Shown here one piece after another: positions 24,973-33,587 of a stretch of 64,000 bases of DNA. The stretch comes from Pseudomonas sp. DY-1. GTDB lineage: Bacteria; Pseudomonadota; Gammaproteobacteria; Pseudomonadales; Pseudomonadaceae. Location of the stretch: positions 2,356,001-2,420,000 of the forward strand of contig NZ_CP032616.1 in assembly GCF_003626975.1 (NCBI RefSeq), written 5' to 3'. Positions within the stretch are counted from its first letter, which is position 1; every line of letters begins with the position of its first letter. The notes under the pieces are model-generated. The model was not told where the DNA came from. It did not search any database and worked only from the letters and a program-made list of their open reading frames with translations. The translations under genes and the position numbers were made by a program.

Positions 24973-27306
24973 GTGCGCCCATTCAGCCGTTGGCTGTCGC
25001 AATCCCTTTCGCTCGCAACACTTGGCGTGCTTTTTCTGGTGATTCCCCTCGCCAGCCGCTACTGGCTGGGCTGGTCCAATCCCTTCGGCTATCTCTCCGA
25101 CCTCGCGTTCGGCAGCTTCCTGATCGTGCTGCTCTATGGCCGTTCACTGTTGCTGGCACTCCCGTTGATGCTGTTCTGGTGCATGCTGATCCTCGGCAAT
25201 GCCGAGTTGATCGGCGCCGTTGGGCGCATGCCGGAAACGAGCGACCTCAAATACCTGCTCGACCCGCAGTTCGTCAGTCACTCCACCCAGGGCGGCGGTA
25301 TCACCCACCCGTACCTGGGCCTTGCGCTGGGTGCCAGCCTGCTGGCCTGCCTATTGTGCTGGCGACGCGGGCACCGCCCGCTGAACTGGAAGTGGTTCGC
25401 CACGCCAGCGGCCTTGCTGATGGGGCACGTCGCCCTGCAATCCGTGCAGCCCAGCGACGCCGACCAGTGGAAACAATTCAACCTGCCGCACAAGCTCATG
25501 GCCAGTGCGGTGAATGTCGGCCAGCTTGCCGTCGAGGACTGGCTCGATGGCGACAAGCCCGACGTTCCGCCGGACATCGCCGGGCTGGCGCGCCTGGACC
25601 TGGGCGGCACGCCGCTGCTCTCAGGCCCCGGTCGTGCGCGCAACGTGCTGGTGATCACCCTGGAAGGCATCCCCGGCACCTACATCGCTGCCAACCGTGC
25701 CGCGATCAACAGCAGCTACCAGGATTCGCTGATGCCCAAGCTCAGCGCCTGGGCCGAACGCGCCATGACCACGCCGGACTATGTGCTGCACAGCCACCAG
25801 ACCATCCGCGGTCTGTACGCCATGCTCTGCGGCGACTACAGCAAACTGGACTCGGGCACGCCCAAGGGCCTGGAGCTGCTGAACAACCCGGCCCGGGCCA
25901 AGGCCTGCCTGCCCGCGCAAATGCACCAGCACGGCTTCAGCACCCACTTCCTCCAGGGGGCCGGTCTGCGCTTCATGGCCAAAGACAAGATCATGCCGCA
26001 GATGGGCTTCGACAAGACTCTGGGGCGCGACTGGTTCCGCAACAAGGCCTATCTGGAATTCCCCTGGGGCATGGACGACAAGGCCTTCTTCGAAGGCGCG
26101 CAGACTTACGTGAAGCAACTGCGCCAGCAGAAGAAGCCGTGGATGCTCACCCTGCTTACCGTCGGCACCCACCAGCCCTACTCCGCCCCGGCCGAATACC
26201 TCATGCGCTATCCGGACGCCAAGAAGGCGGCGATCGCCTACCTGGACGACGCAGTGGATGCATTCCTCACAGGTCTGGAGAAACAGGGTGTCCTGAAGAA
26301 CACCCTGGTGATCGTCACCTCGGATGAATCCCACGGCATCGAGAACGTTCGCCTCGCCTCGGCGTGGGGTTTCAACCTGGTGCTGGCTCCCGAGCAGGCC
26401 TCGCTACCGCCAATCAAGAGCGGCGTGTACGGGCATGTCGACCTGACCGCCTCGATTCTCGACTACTTCGGCTACCGGGTACCGCAGAACCTCTCCGGTC
26501 GCTCGCTCTTCCGCGACTACGAGACAGGCCGCGAGATCATGTCCTACACCAACGGCAAGCTGCGCTACCACGACGGCAAGCAGACCTTCACCGAGTGCGA
26601 CTTCCGTCAGGTCTGCCGACGCTACCAGAGCGAGGGTTTCATCGCCGACGAGGCCCGCTACCAGGGCAGCTACAGCGGCAAGAAGGCCCGCCTGATTTCC
26701 CAGCGCGCGACAATGCTTGACCAGTCGCTGCAAGGCGGCAACCTCGGACAGGAATACCAGTTCGCGACCCGCGAACGGATTCGCCTGAAAGAGAAGGCCA
26801 AGGATGACTGGGCCGACAACCTGATCGGCGCCCAGTACATGGAATTGCCGAAGGACAGCCGCACCAGCGTGCAGATGACAATCAAGGTGCTGCGCATGGA
26901 CAAGCAGGGAGCCCAGTTGCGCCTGAAGGCCAAGGAGTTCGAGCGCGACGTGGCCTTGCCGATCCCGGAAATGCCCCTGCTGAAACAGGGTAAGCCGCTG
27001 AAGGTCAATTTCGCCTTCGACAACCCCGAAGCGCGCAAGGCCTTCTCCTTCCACCTGCTGGCCGAAGGCCGGGGCGTGATCGAGATCAGCGACTTCCGGG
27101 TCAGCACCGAACCGCTGCCGCCGCCCACCCAAGCCGCCGAAAGCAACGGTCAAGTGGCACAGAAGCGCCCGCTGCACCCCATTACCACCCTCTTCGGCCT
27201 GCTTGCACGCCAACAGGATGCGATGGAGAGCGAGCTGGAGACTCCGGGTGAGGAGCGCGCGGTGCTGCCGGAAAGCACCGAACTGCGATTGCAGCAGTAT
27301 CACTGA
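24973..27306 (+). CDS. LtaS/MdoB-like membrane sulfatase-superfamily phosphotransferase
   Basis: 777 residues, GTG start at 24973 with CAGGAG 5 bases before. Four or five membrane helices occupy the first 170 residues. A periplasmic LtaS-type domain follows: metal ligand E231 (ITLEG), probable threonine nucleophile T277 (SHQTIRG) and the second metal motif D451-E-S-H454. In canonical LtaS that motif is a contiguous GDH, so the two-residue insertion is odd. A beta-rich C-terminal domain (about 600-710) and an acidic tail are extra to LtaS. It probably transfers phosphoglycerol or phosphoethanolamine to an envelope glycan. Monocistronic. Confidence 0.85.
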   Translation: MRPFSRWLSQSLSLATLGVLFLVIPLASRYWLGWSNPFGYLSDLAFGSFLIVLLYGRSLLLALPLMLFWCMLILGNAELIGAVGRMPETSDLKYLLDPQFVSHSTQGGGITHPYLGLALGASLLACLLCWRRGHRPLNWKWFATPAALLMGHVALQSVQPSDADQWKQFNLPHKLMASAVNVGQLAVEDWLDGDKPDVPPDIAGLARLDLGGTPLLSGPGRARNVLVITLEGIPGTYIAANRAAINSSYQDSLMPKLSAWAERAMTTPDYVLHSHQTIRGLYAMLCGDYSKLDSGTPKGLELLNNPARAKACLPAQMHQHGFSTHFLQGAGLRFMAKDKIMPQMGFDKTLGRDWFRNKAYLEFPWGMDDKAFFEGAQTYVKQLRQQKKPWMLTLLTVGTHQPYSAPAEYLMRYPDAKKAAIAYLDDAVDAFLTGLEKQGVLKNTLVIVTSDESHGIENVRLASAWGFNLVLAPEQASLPPIKSGVYGHVDLTASILDYFGYRVPQNLSGRSLFRDYETGREIMSYTNGKLRYHDGKQTFTECDFRQVCRRYQSEGFIADEARYQGSYSGKKARLISQRATMLDQSLQGGNLGQEYQFATRERIRLKEKAKDDWADNLIGAQYMELPKDSRTSVQMTIKVLRMDKQGAQLRLKAKEFERDVALPIPEMPLLKQGKPLKVNFAFDNPEARKAFSFHLLAEGRGVIEISDFRVSTEPLPPPTQAAESNGQVAQKRPLHPITTLFGLLARQQDAMESELETPGEERAVLPESTELRLQQYH

Positions 27307-27328
27307 GTTGCGGAATCGGGCTCACAGG

Positions 27329-27353
27329 AAGGGCGGCTTGGCTGCCCTTTTTT
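27329..27353 (+). terminator. Rho-independent terminator
   Basis: Stem AAGGGCGGC/GCTGCCCTT (one G-T wobble) followed by six T, 22 bases after the LtaS-like stop. Confidence 0.8.
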
Positions 27354-27374
27354 CATGCTGATTGCCGCCTGAAC

Positions 27375-28043
27375 TCAGAACGAAACCTGTGGCGCTGAAT
27401 CCGACTCGGCACGGGCCGTTTCCATCAGGATGCGCGCGCAGCAGAGTTCTTCCATTTCCACCAACCAGGCCTCCACCTGCTGCGCCGTAAGCTGTGCAGT
27501 GAGACCGTAACGACGCCCGCCCCACACGGCTACGAACAGCGCATCAATGCTTTCCGGACGCGGTTGGCGCGGCATGTCGGAGCAGGCCGCCACCGCTTCG
27601 CGCCACTTGCCCGCCAGCTCCTGGTAAACGCGCTGGTGGTGCCAGGGTTCGGCGATGAGGCGCTCCAACTCCATCAGCTCGTTATCGAAGAATGGCCTCG
27701 CCTGCTCCTGCGAATGGCCACAAGAAAGTCGTACCAGACGTCGCACGCGGGTCTGCCAGTCGACGCCCGTTGCCAGCACCACTTCCCGCTCCAGACGCTG
27801 CAACAGCAGGTCGAGCTGGTGGCGGACATAGCCGGAAAGCAGGGCTTCCTTACTGGGGAAATAGTCGTAGAGCGTGCCTACGGCAACGCCGGTTTCCAGC
27901 GCGACTGCGCGGGTGGTCACGCCACTCCAGCCGCGTTGGCGAAGAATCCGAACGAAGGCTTCGTAGATGGCCTCAACCGTGAATCGGGCGCGTGCTTGCG
28001 AGGGCCGCTTGAGCGGCTTATTGCGGGGCTTTGCGGACTCCAT
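27375..28043 (-). CDS. TetR-family transcriptional regulator
   Basis: 222 residues. The N-terminal HTH at about 20-65 (TTRAVALETGVAVGTLYDYF) is typical TetR, and the helical C-terminal domain is unlike the common subfamilies. It is divergent from the DUF2855 gene 81 bases away, the likely target. The C-terminus has an unusual ELCCARILME segment with paired cysteines that could be redox-sensitive, though this is speculative. Confidence 0.9.
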   Translation of the reverse strand: MESAKPRNKPLKRPSQARARFTVEAIYEAFVRILRQRGWSGVTTRAVALETGVAVGTLYDYFPSKEALLSGYVRHQLDLLLQRLEREVVLATGVDWQTRVRRLVRLSCGHSQEQARPFFDNELMELERLIAEPWHHQRVYQELAGKWREAVAACSDMPRQPRPESIDALFVAVWGGRRYGLTAQLTAQQVEAWLVEMEELCCARILMETARAESDSAPQVSF

Positions 28044-28124
28044 GGGGATCTCTTGCGGTTTCCGAACCCGAGCCTGGAAGGCTCTTGCTAGCCTGTTCCA
28101 ACCCCACCAACGCTGGAGCCGGAA

Positions 28125-29228
28125 ATGTCGAATCGCAGCACAGTATCACGCCTGTTCACCCGTAAGGGTGCACTTGATCAGACACGCCTCGTGCAAAAGG
28201 AAGAAAGCCTGGAAGCGGCCGATGGCGAGATCGTCCTGCGCCTGGGCCTCTTCTCCCTCACCACCAACAACATCACCTACGCCGCCTTTGGCGACTCCAT
28301 GCAGTACTGGCAGTTCTTCCCCACACATGAAGAAGGCTGGGGTCACATGCCGGTGTGGGGTTTTGCCGACGTGCTGGACTCAAAAGCAGCGGGCATCGAA
28401 ATCGGCGAGCGCTTCTATGGATACTTCCCCATCGCCAGCCATGTCCGCATGCAGCCGGAACGGGTTACGCCGCGGGGTTTCTACGATGGTGCAGAACACC
28501 GCCGCAACCTCACCTCGGCCTACAACCAGTACACGCGCTGCAGTTGGGATAGCTATTACAGCCCAGAGACCGAGGCGCTGCAGATACTGCTCAAGCCGCT
28601 GTTCCTGACCTCGTCCATGCTGGCGGACTTCCTCGGCGACAACGATCTGTTCGGCGCCCGTCAGGTGGTGTTTTCCAGCGCCTCCAGCAAGACCGCCTAT
28701 GGCACCGCCGCCTGCCTTGGACACCACGCCGGTCGCCAGTTGGTAGCCATGACGTCACCACGCAACAGCGACTTCGTGAACGCCCTCGGCTGTTACCAGC
28801 AGAGTTGCACCTATGACCAACTGGAGAGCCTGACGACGGACCAGCCCACCCTTTACGTCGACTTTTCCGGCGACCTCGCACTGCGCGCCCGGGTACACCG
28901 GCACTTTGGATCGAGCCTCGTATACAGCTGCTTCGCAGGCTCCGCCCAGACTCCGGAAGCCAACGCACTGAGTTGCCCCGTTGGCCCACAGCCGGAGTTC
29001 TTCTTCGCCCCGGTACAGATCCGCAAACGCAATGCGGAGTGGGGGCCGGAACAGGTCAGCCGGCACATCGGCGAGGGGCTGCTGAACTTCTACGAGCAGG
29101 TCAGTCGCTCGCCCCGCCCCTGGCTACGGGTGGTCGAGGGCCAGGGCTACGAAGCGGCTCAGGAGCTGATCGGCAACCTCTTCCACGGCCGGGTGGCCGC
29201 CGACGAAGGCCATGTGATCCGCCTCTGA
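28125..29228 (+). CDS. DUF2855-family protein
   Basis: 367 residues, matching the DUF2855 pattern: TTNNITYAAFGDSMQYW near the start, GFADVLDS, then GARQVVFSSASSKTAYG. The fold resembles medium-chain reductases (a quinone-reductase-like Rossmann core), but the usual zinc and GxGxxG motifs are absent. No signal peptide. Controlled, probably, by the divergent TetR gene. It is convergent with the phospholipase-like gene, 6 bases from its stop. Confidence 0.85.
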   Translation: MSNRSTVSRLFTRKGALDQTRLVQKEESLEAADGEIVLRLGLFSLTTNNITYAAFGDSMQYWQFFPTHEEGWGHMPVWGFADVLDSKAAGIEIGERFYGYFPIASHVRMQPERVTPRGFYDGAEHRRNLTSAYNQYTRCSWDSYYSPETEALQILLKPLFLTSSMLADFLGDNDLFGARQVVFSSASSKTAYGTAACLGHHAGRQLVAMTSPRNSDFVNALGCYQQSCTYDQLESLTTDQPTLYVDFSGDLALRARVHRHFGSSLVYSCFAGSAQTPEANALSCPVGPQPEFFFAPVQIRKRNAEWGPEQVSRHIGEGLLNFYEQVSRSPRPWLRVVEGQGYEAAQELIGNLFHGRVAADEGHVIRL

Positions 29229-29234
29229 GGTGGA

Positions 29235-30527
29235 TCAGGGCAAGGTCGCGCGAGTGGCATTGCGGCTGTGCGCTCCGAAGTGGCGGATCAGCCGCACAAG
29301 CGCCTGGTTGAGCTGGACGTCCTCGGGCAGGGGCGCGAGCTGGTTGCCCTGGCTGAACCCGGACTGCGCCTGGCCACTCGCCAGCCAGTGACCAATGCGC
29401 TCATCGAAGTCATCGGCAGCATCGTAGGATTCCTGGGACACCACCAACCGCAGCGACTCTCCATCGAAGGGCGGGTAGTCATCGTCGGTACGGTTGTCGG
29501 CATAGGCGCGCAGCAACGGATTGTCGTTGCTGCCTTCGCGCAGCAGTTTACGCAGCCAGTCGGCCTGGTACTGCTCCACCTGGGTATGCCGGTTGGCCAC
29601 CTGCTCGATGGCCGCCAGCTTGTCGCTGTCCAGACCCACCGCAGCCTTCAGGGCGATCCAGAACAGACGGGGCGTACCGTGCCCCGGCAATGCCTTGGCG
29701 TGATAGGGCTGGGTGAGATCCTGAATGTAATGCAGGCCCCAGCCGAGGAAGCGATAGCCCCAGTACGGGTGGCCGCTCTCGAAGGCGAAGCGCGCCAGTC
29801 CGAGGTACTGGTAGACCCGCACCTCGGGGTAGGTGCGCGACAGGTACGGCGCGGCCCGATAGATGAGTTCATCCTCGTGGTAATAACCGATGTGGAACGG
29901 CGCCTGGGACGAGTATTCGAAACGGGCATCGCCGAACGGCTGCTTGCCGAAGTTGTAGCGGGCGCCGACTTCACCGGGGTTGTCGCTGAACAGGTTGATG
30001 TCGTGACCGTAGTCCGGTTCATCGGCAGCACTGGCGACCACCGCCAGGGCCGGCAGGGTTTCGCCGGGCTGCACCTGGTAGAAACGCCATTCGCGCCACA
30101 GGCTGAGCTTGCGGAATACCAGCACGTCAGAGGCATCGAGGGACGTCCGACCGCTCCAGTCCATGCCCGGCAGGGCCTGGACAAAGTACGCCAGCTTGAT
30201 CTCCGGGTTCACCCGCAGCGCCATCAGGAAGGCCTTGCGATGGTCGCCTCCGTGGGTTGGGATCCAGCGCAGGTCGTCGGGCCGAGCCGGGTAGTCCGGC
30301 AGGTTTTCCCGGAAGAACTCCTCCTGCTCGTCCAGCAGTTGCTCCAGGGCAACGCCCTCCTCTTCCAGGAAAGACTCCAGGCTTTCCACCTGCACCGGCG
30401 GCGCGTCCATGACCTGCGGCAAGCCGGCCAGCGCCAGAGCGGTGCCAAGGGCATGGTTGGACCAGGCCATGGCGGTGGATGGCAAGCCGAGGAGGCTCAG
30501 GCTGAGCGCGAGCGCCAGGTACTTCAT
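29235..30527 (-). CDS. Exported phospholipase C/P1-nuclease-like zinc enzyme
   Basis: 430 residues. The signal peptide is cut after AMA, giving a mature protein that begins with Trp (WSNHALG), as in zinc phospholipase C and P1 nuclease, where the N-terminal Trp binds zinc. The core motif GLHYIQDLTQPYHAK carries the conserved His, Asp and His ligands. Other candidates are HGGDHRK and H..Y..DEL. Next to the phosphorylcholine phosphatase gene (178 bases upstream, same strand), this fits release of phosphorylcholine from lipids. Substrate not proven. Confidence 0.78.
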   Translation of the reverse strand: MKYLALALSLSLLGLPSTAMAWSNHALGTALALAGLPQVMDAPPVQVESLESFLEEEGVALEQLLDEQEEFFRENLPDYPARPDDLRWIPTHGGDHRKAFLMALRVNPEIKLAYFVQALPGMDWSGRTSLDASDVLVFRKLSLWREWRFYQVQPGETLPALAVVASAADEPDYGHDINLFSDNPGEVGARYNFGKQPFGDARFEYSSQAPFHIGYYHEDELIYRAAPYLSRTYPEVRVYQYLGLARFAFESGHPYWGYRFLGWGLHYIQDLTQPYHAKALPGHGTPRLFWIALKAAVGLDSDKLAAIEQVANRHTQVEQYQADWLRKLLREGSNDNPLLRAYADNRTDDDYPPFDGESLRLVVSQESYDAADDFDERIGHWLASGQAQSGFSQGNQLAPLPEDVQLNQALVRLIRHFGAHSRNATRATLP

Positions 30528-30654
30528 CGATCACTCCGTGACTGGATTTCGAGCAAGGCCCGGCAGGGTAGCAGCCATGCCACACGGCTTCACTGTCCAG
30601 GCAGGACAGGCGGATTCACCAATCAAGCCGACAGGAGTGACTCTAGTGCATGAA

Positions 30655-30682
30655 ACGAAGCGGCCGCCCGAAGGCGGCCGCT
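30655..30682 (-). terminator. Probable terminator after the phosphorylcholine phosphatase gene
   Basis: 10-base GC-rich stem AGCGGCCGCC/GGCGGCCGCT with tetraloop, followed on the minus strand by TTCGTTTC, 24 bases past the stop. The phospholipase-like gene downstream would then need its own promoter or readthrough. Confidence 0.6.
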
Positions 30683-30705
30683 GCAGAATGATCGTGAACT
30701 GGCTG

Positions 30706-31764
30706 TCACTGGATCTCTTCGGGCACCACCACTACCCAGTTCTTGTCCGCCGTCACCGGCAGCCCTTGCTTGGCCTGGGCCTCGGCATTGCGCTTCTGCA
30801 TCGCAGTGATCTGGTCCATGTACTTGGCCTTGCGATTGATCCAGAGGTTGATGCCGCCTTTGGCCACGTCAGTGCCGTGGAACATCATGTAGCCGTCGCT
30901 GATCGGCGTGTCGCCAGCGACCAGGATGGGTTTCTTCCACTCGTCGATGTAACTGAGGATGGCCGCGTACTTGCCAGACATCCAGGTAGCAGGAGTCCAG
31001 AGATACGGGGTCAGTTCCAGGTCTAGGTTGGCTTTCTCGTCATACTTGCCATCGGTGATCTGCATGCGGCTGGTGGTCACGGCACCACTCTTGCGGTCCT
31101 TCAACAGGGTGGTGACGCCGATGACGTTCTGCGGTTTGACGTTGTAGCCGTACTTCGGGTCCGAGGCGACCATGCGCACCAGCTCTTCGAGGGCCGCAGT
31201 CATGATGTATACCTCGATGCCGTTCTCGCTGAGCTTGTTCATCAACTCCTTCTGCCCGGTGAATATCTTCGGCGGGTTGATCTCGATGGACTTCACCTCA
31301 TCCCCTTCGTAATAAGTGGAGGGAATCGGCTTGCCATAGGCCATCAGCTCATCGACGTACCCCTTCAGTTCACGCAGGGTGAAACCGGAGAACACTTGGG
31401 CGACCCAGGGATAGCAGACCAGATCGTCCACTTCGCAGAGCCGGTAGTAGTAGCTGTTCAGGCTTTCCTTGTGGCCCTTCACGTCCTTGAAAGGGATCAG
31501 CTTGAGCGAAGGATCGAGCTTTTCGCGGGTGAGCACGCCCTTCATCTCCAGGAACGGAAGCAGGGACTCCTCCAGGTCGTAGCGATAGCTCGTGTTGTCC
31601 ATGTCGAACACGGCGAAGTTGCCTTGGTTGGCATGCTTGGCGATCAGTGCATCCAACTGCTTGGCGGCCGGCTCCGGCCAGTGCTTCAACTCGGTGGCGG
31701 CCTGGGCGGCTCCAGCCAGGCCTATGGACAGCACAACGGACATCAGTGTCTTGGCGATCTTCAT
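30706..31764 (-). CDS. pchP: Phosphorylcholine phosphatase (HAD superfamily)
   Basis: 352 residues with a signal peptide (cut after AQA). HAD motif I is [20 protein letters not shown], a signature I associate with Pseudomonas PchP. Motif II has the MTAALEEL threonine, and motif IV is [11 protein letters not shown] with two aspartates. It releases inorganic phosphate and choline from phosphorylcholine in the periplasm. The start [11 protein letters not shown] at 31764 gives the proper signal peptide. A phospholipase C-like gene lies just downstream, completing a possible lipid-choline pathway. Confidence 0.9.
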   Translation of the reverse strand: MKIAKTLMSVVLSIGLAGAAQAATELKHWPEPAAKQLDALIAKHANQGNFAVFDMDNTSYRYDLEESLLPFLEMKGVLTREKLDPSLKLIPFKDVKGHKESLNSYYYRLCEVDDLVCYPWVAQVFSGFTLRELKGYVDELMAYGKPIPSTYYEGDEVKSIEINPPKIFTGQKELMNKLSENGIEVYIMTAALEELVRMVASDPKYGYNVKPQNVIGVTTLLKDRKSGAVTTSRMQITDGKYDEKANLDLELTPYLWTPATWMSGKYAAILSYIDEWKKPILVAGDTPISDGYMMFHGTDVAKGGINLWINRKAKYMDQITAMQKRNAEAQAKQGLPVTADKNWVVVVPEEIQ

Positions 31765-31981
31765 CTTCTTGTTCCCTCGATGATTTGCGTGAGCGTGAGG
31801 AAGCCCCGAATCCTGCTTCGCCGCCGAACCTAGCAAAGGCGCTGCCTGTGGCCAGCCTCAGAACGACCTCCAGCGTCTTCATCGCGCCATCCAATCAGCC
31901 GTGGGAATAATGCTGGATTCAGTCGCCCTCGCCCGCCTGCGGCTAGACTCAACCTCCCCTCAAGCCGCCAGGAGAAGCGTC

Positions 31982-32959
31982 ATGCTCAAAGCCGAATACA
32001 AGACCCGTGGCCCGGTGCCTCAGGATGTGATCGAGGCAGTGGAACTGGAACTCCCGCCGGTGGCCGCCGGCCAGGCGCTGGTGAAAGTACTGGCAGCCCC
32101 CATCAACCCGTCCGACGTGCTCACCCTCACTGGGGAATACGGCATGCTGCCACCACTGCCCGCCATCGGCGGTAACGAAGGCGTTGGCGAAGTGCTCGAA
32201 GTGGCCGCCGACGTGACGGGCCTCAAGCCCGGCCAGACCGTGCTGCTGCCGGTGGGCTGCGGCACCTGGCGCACGCATCTGGTCGCCGACGCCAAACAAC
32301 TGATCCCGTTGCCCAGTGCCGATCCGCAGCAACTGGCGATGCTCACCGTCAATCCGCCCACCGCCTACCTGATGCTGCGCGACTTCGTCGACCTGCAGCC
32401 GGGCGACTGGGTGATCCAGAACGCCGCAAACTCGGGAGTGGGTAGCTACCTGGTCCAGTTGGCTAAGATTCGCGGATTGAAAACCATCAACGTGGTACGC
32501 CGCGAATCGGCGGTGGCCGGCGTGCAGGCCGAAGGCGGTGACGTGGTGCTGGTGGACGGCCCCGACCTGCCCAAGCGCGTCCGTGAAGCCACGAGCGGCG
32601 CACCGGTGAAACTGGGCATCGACGCGGTAGGCGGCGCCTCCACGGACCACCTCGCGGCCAGCCTGGCCGAAGGCGGCGTGCTGGTGAACTACGGTCGCAT
32701 GAGTGGCGAGCCCTGCCAGGTGAACCCCGGTTCCTTCGTGTTCCGTGATGTGACCCTGAAGGGCTTCTGGCTGGCTCGCTGGTTCCGCCAGGCGACCCCG
32801 CAGCAGCAGATGCAGTTGTTCGGCGAACTGATCCAGCTAATAGCCACCGGCAAGCTCAAGGCGCGAATTGCCGCGACCTACGACATCAGCCGGATCAAGG
32901 AAGCCGTTGCCGCAGCAGCCGCGGGCGAACGAGACGGGAAGATCGTGCTGGTGCCCTAA
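31982..32959 (+). CDS. MDR-family 2-enoyl thioester reductase/quinone reductase
   Basis: 325 residues of the zinc-free medium-chain reductase family. N-terminal PINPSDVLTLTGEYG (the tyrosine is the proton donor in enoyl thioester reductases), and the Rossmann segment NAANSGVGSYLVQLAK. FWLARWF near the end also matches MECR/ETR1-type enoyl reductases. Predicted to reduce trans-2-enoyl-CoA or -ACP with NADPH. Start MLKAEYKTRGP at 31982, preceded by AGGAGA. Monocistronic. Confidence 0.87.
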   Translation: MLKAEYKTRGPVPQDVIEAVELELPPVAAGQALVKVLAAPINPSDVLTLTGEYGMLPPLPAIGGNEGVGEVLEVAADVTGLKPGQTVLLPVGCGTWRTHLVADAKQLIPLPSADPQQLAMLTVNPPTAYLMLRDFVDLQPGDWVIQNAANSGVGSYLVQLAKIRGLKTINVVRRESAVAGVQAEGGDVVLVDGPDLPKRVREATSGAPVKLGIDAVGGASTDHLAASLAEGGVLVNYGRMSGEPCQVNPGSFVFRDVTLKGFWLARWFRQATPQQQMQLFGELIQLIATGKLKARIAATYDISRIKEAVAAAAAGERDGKIVLVP

Positions 32960-33038
32960 GACGCCCCCTCGCCCAAGCCCTCTCCCCACTAGTGGGCGAG
33001 GGCGCGGTACGTGCCTTACCCGCACCTCGACGCTTTGC

Positions 33039-33070
33039 TTGTAGGGGCCAATTCATTCGCCAAGCGGGCC
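33039..33070. repeat. REP-like element
   Basis: TTGTAGGGGCCAATTCATTC followed by GCCAAGCGGGCC; same family wording as the elements at 10582 and 45024. It sits between the convergent enoyl reductase and DUF1294 genes. Confidence 0.5.
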
Positions 33071-33090
33071 GCAGGTCCGCCGGGCTCGCC

Positions 33091-33585
33091 TCAATGCAAC
33101 GCCCAGCACCCCAGCAATCCCAGATGCAAGGCCACGATCAGCCAGAACTTCACCTGGTAGGCGACCTTGCGGTTCTTGTGGCGGATCAACCTCTGGGCCA
33201 GCAGGCCGCCCGGCCAGCCGCCGAGGAGTTCGTACAGGTGAAGGCGGAATTCGGGAGTGCGTTGCGCTCCGGCCCTGGCGAATCGCTTGTCGCGCCAATA
33301 GGCAACGAAGCAGACCAGACTCATGAGCGCGTAGGTGAGCAGTAGCAGCTGCCACAGGCTGAGGCCATCCAGCCATGGAACAACCTGGCGAACGCTGGAT
33401 TCGGCATGCTGCAGCAATCCCGTTACAGCTCCCGGATCGCCGCTCGCCAAGGGTTGCGAAGCATCTAGAGAAGCGCAGCCACGATCGGTGTACTGCACCA
33501 CCCCATCAGGCTGTACGCAGCGATAGACCTCAGCCGATGCCGGGATCGCCGCGGGCAGCGAAGCCAAGGCGGCGACCCTACGCAT
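33091..33585 (-). CDS. DUF4124-DUF1294 fusion membrane protein
   Basis: 164 residues. A signal-like start leads into a short DUF4124-type segment (EVYRCVQPDGVVQYTDRGCA), then a DUF1294 two-helix membrane domain. That domain opens with YALMSLVCFVAYWRDKRFA and includes the conserved LHLYELLGGWPG and RHKNRK motifs. Start is 2 bases after the DEAD-box helicase stop, so the pair should be co-translated. DUF1294 is often fused to cold-shock domains elsewhere, so linkage to an RNA helicase is notable. Function unknown. Confidence 0.8.
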   Translation of the reverse strand: MRRVAALASLPAAIPASAEVYRCVQPDGVVQYTDRGCASLDASQPLASGDPGAVTGLLQHAESSVRQVVPWLDGLSLWQLLLLTYALMSLVCFVAYWRDKRFARAGAQRTPEFRLHLYELLGGWPGGLLAQRLIRHKNRKVAYQVKFWLIVALHLGLLGCWALH

Positions 33586-33587
33586 CG

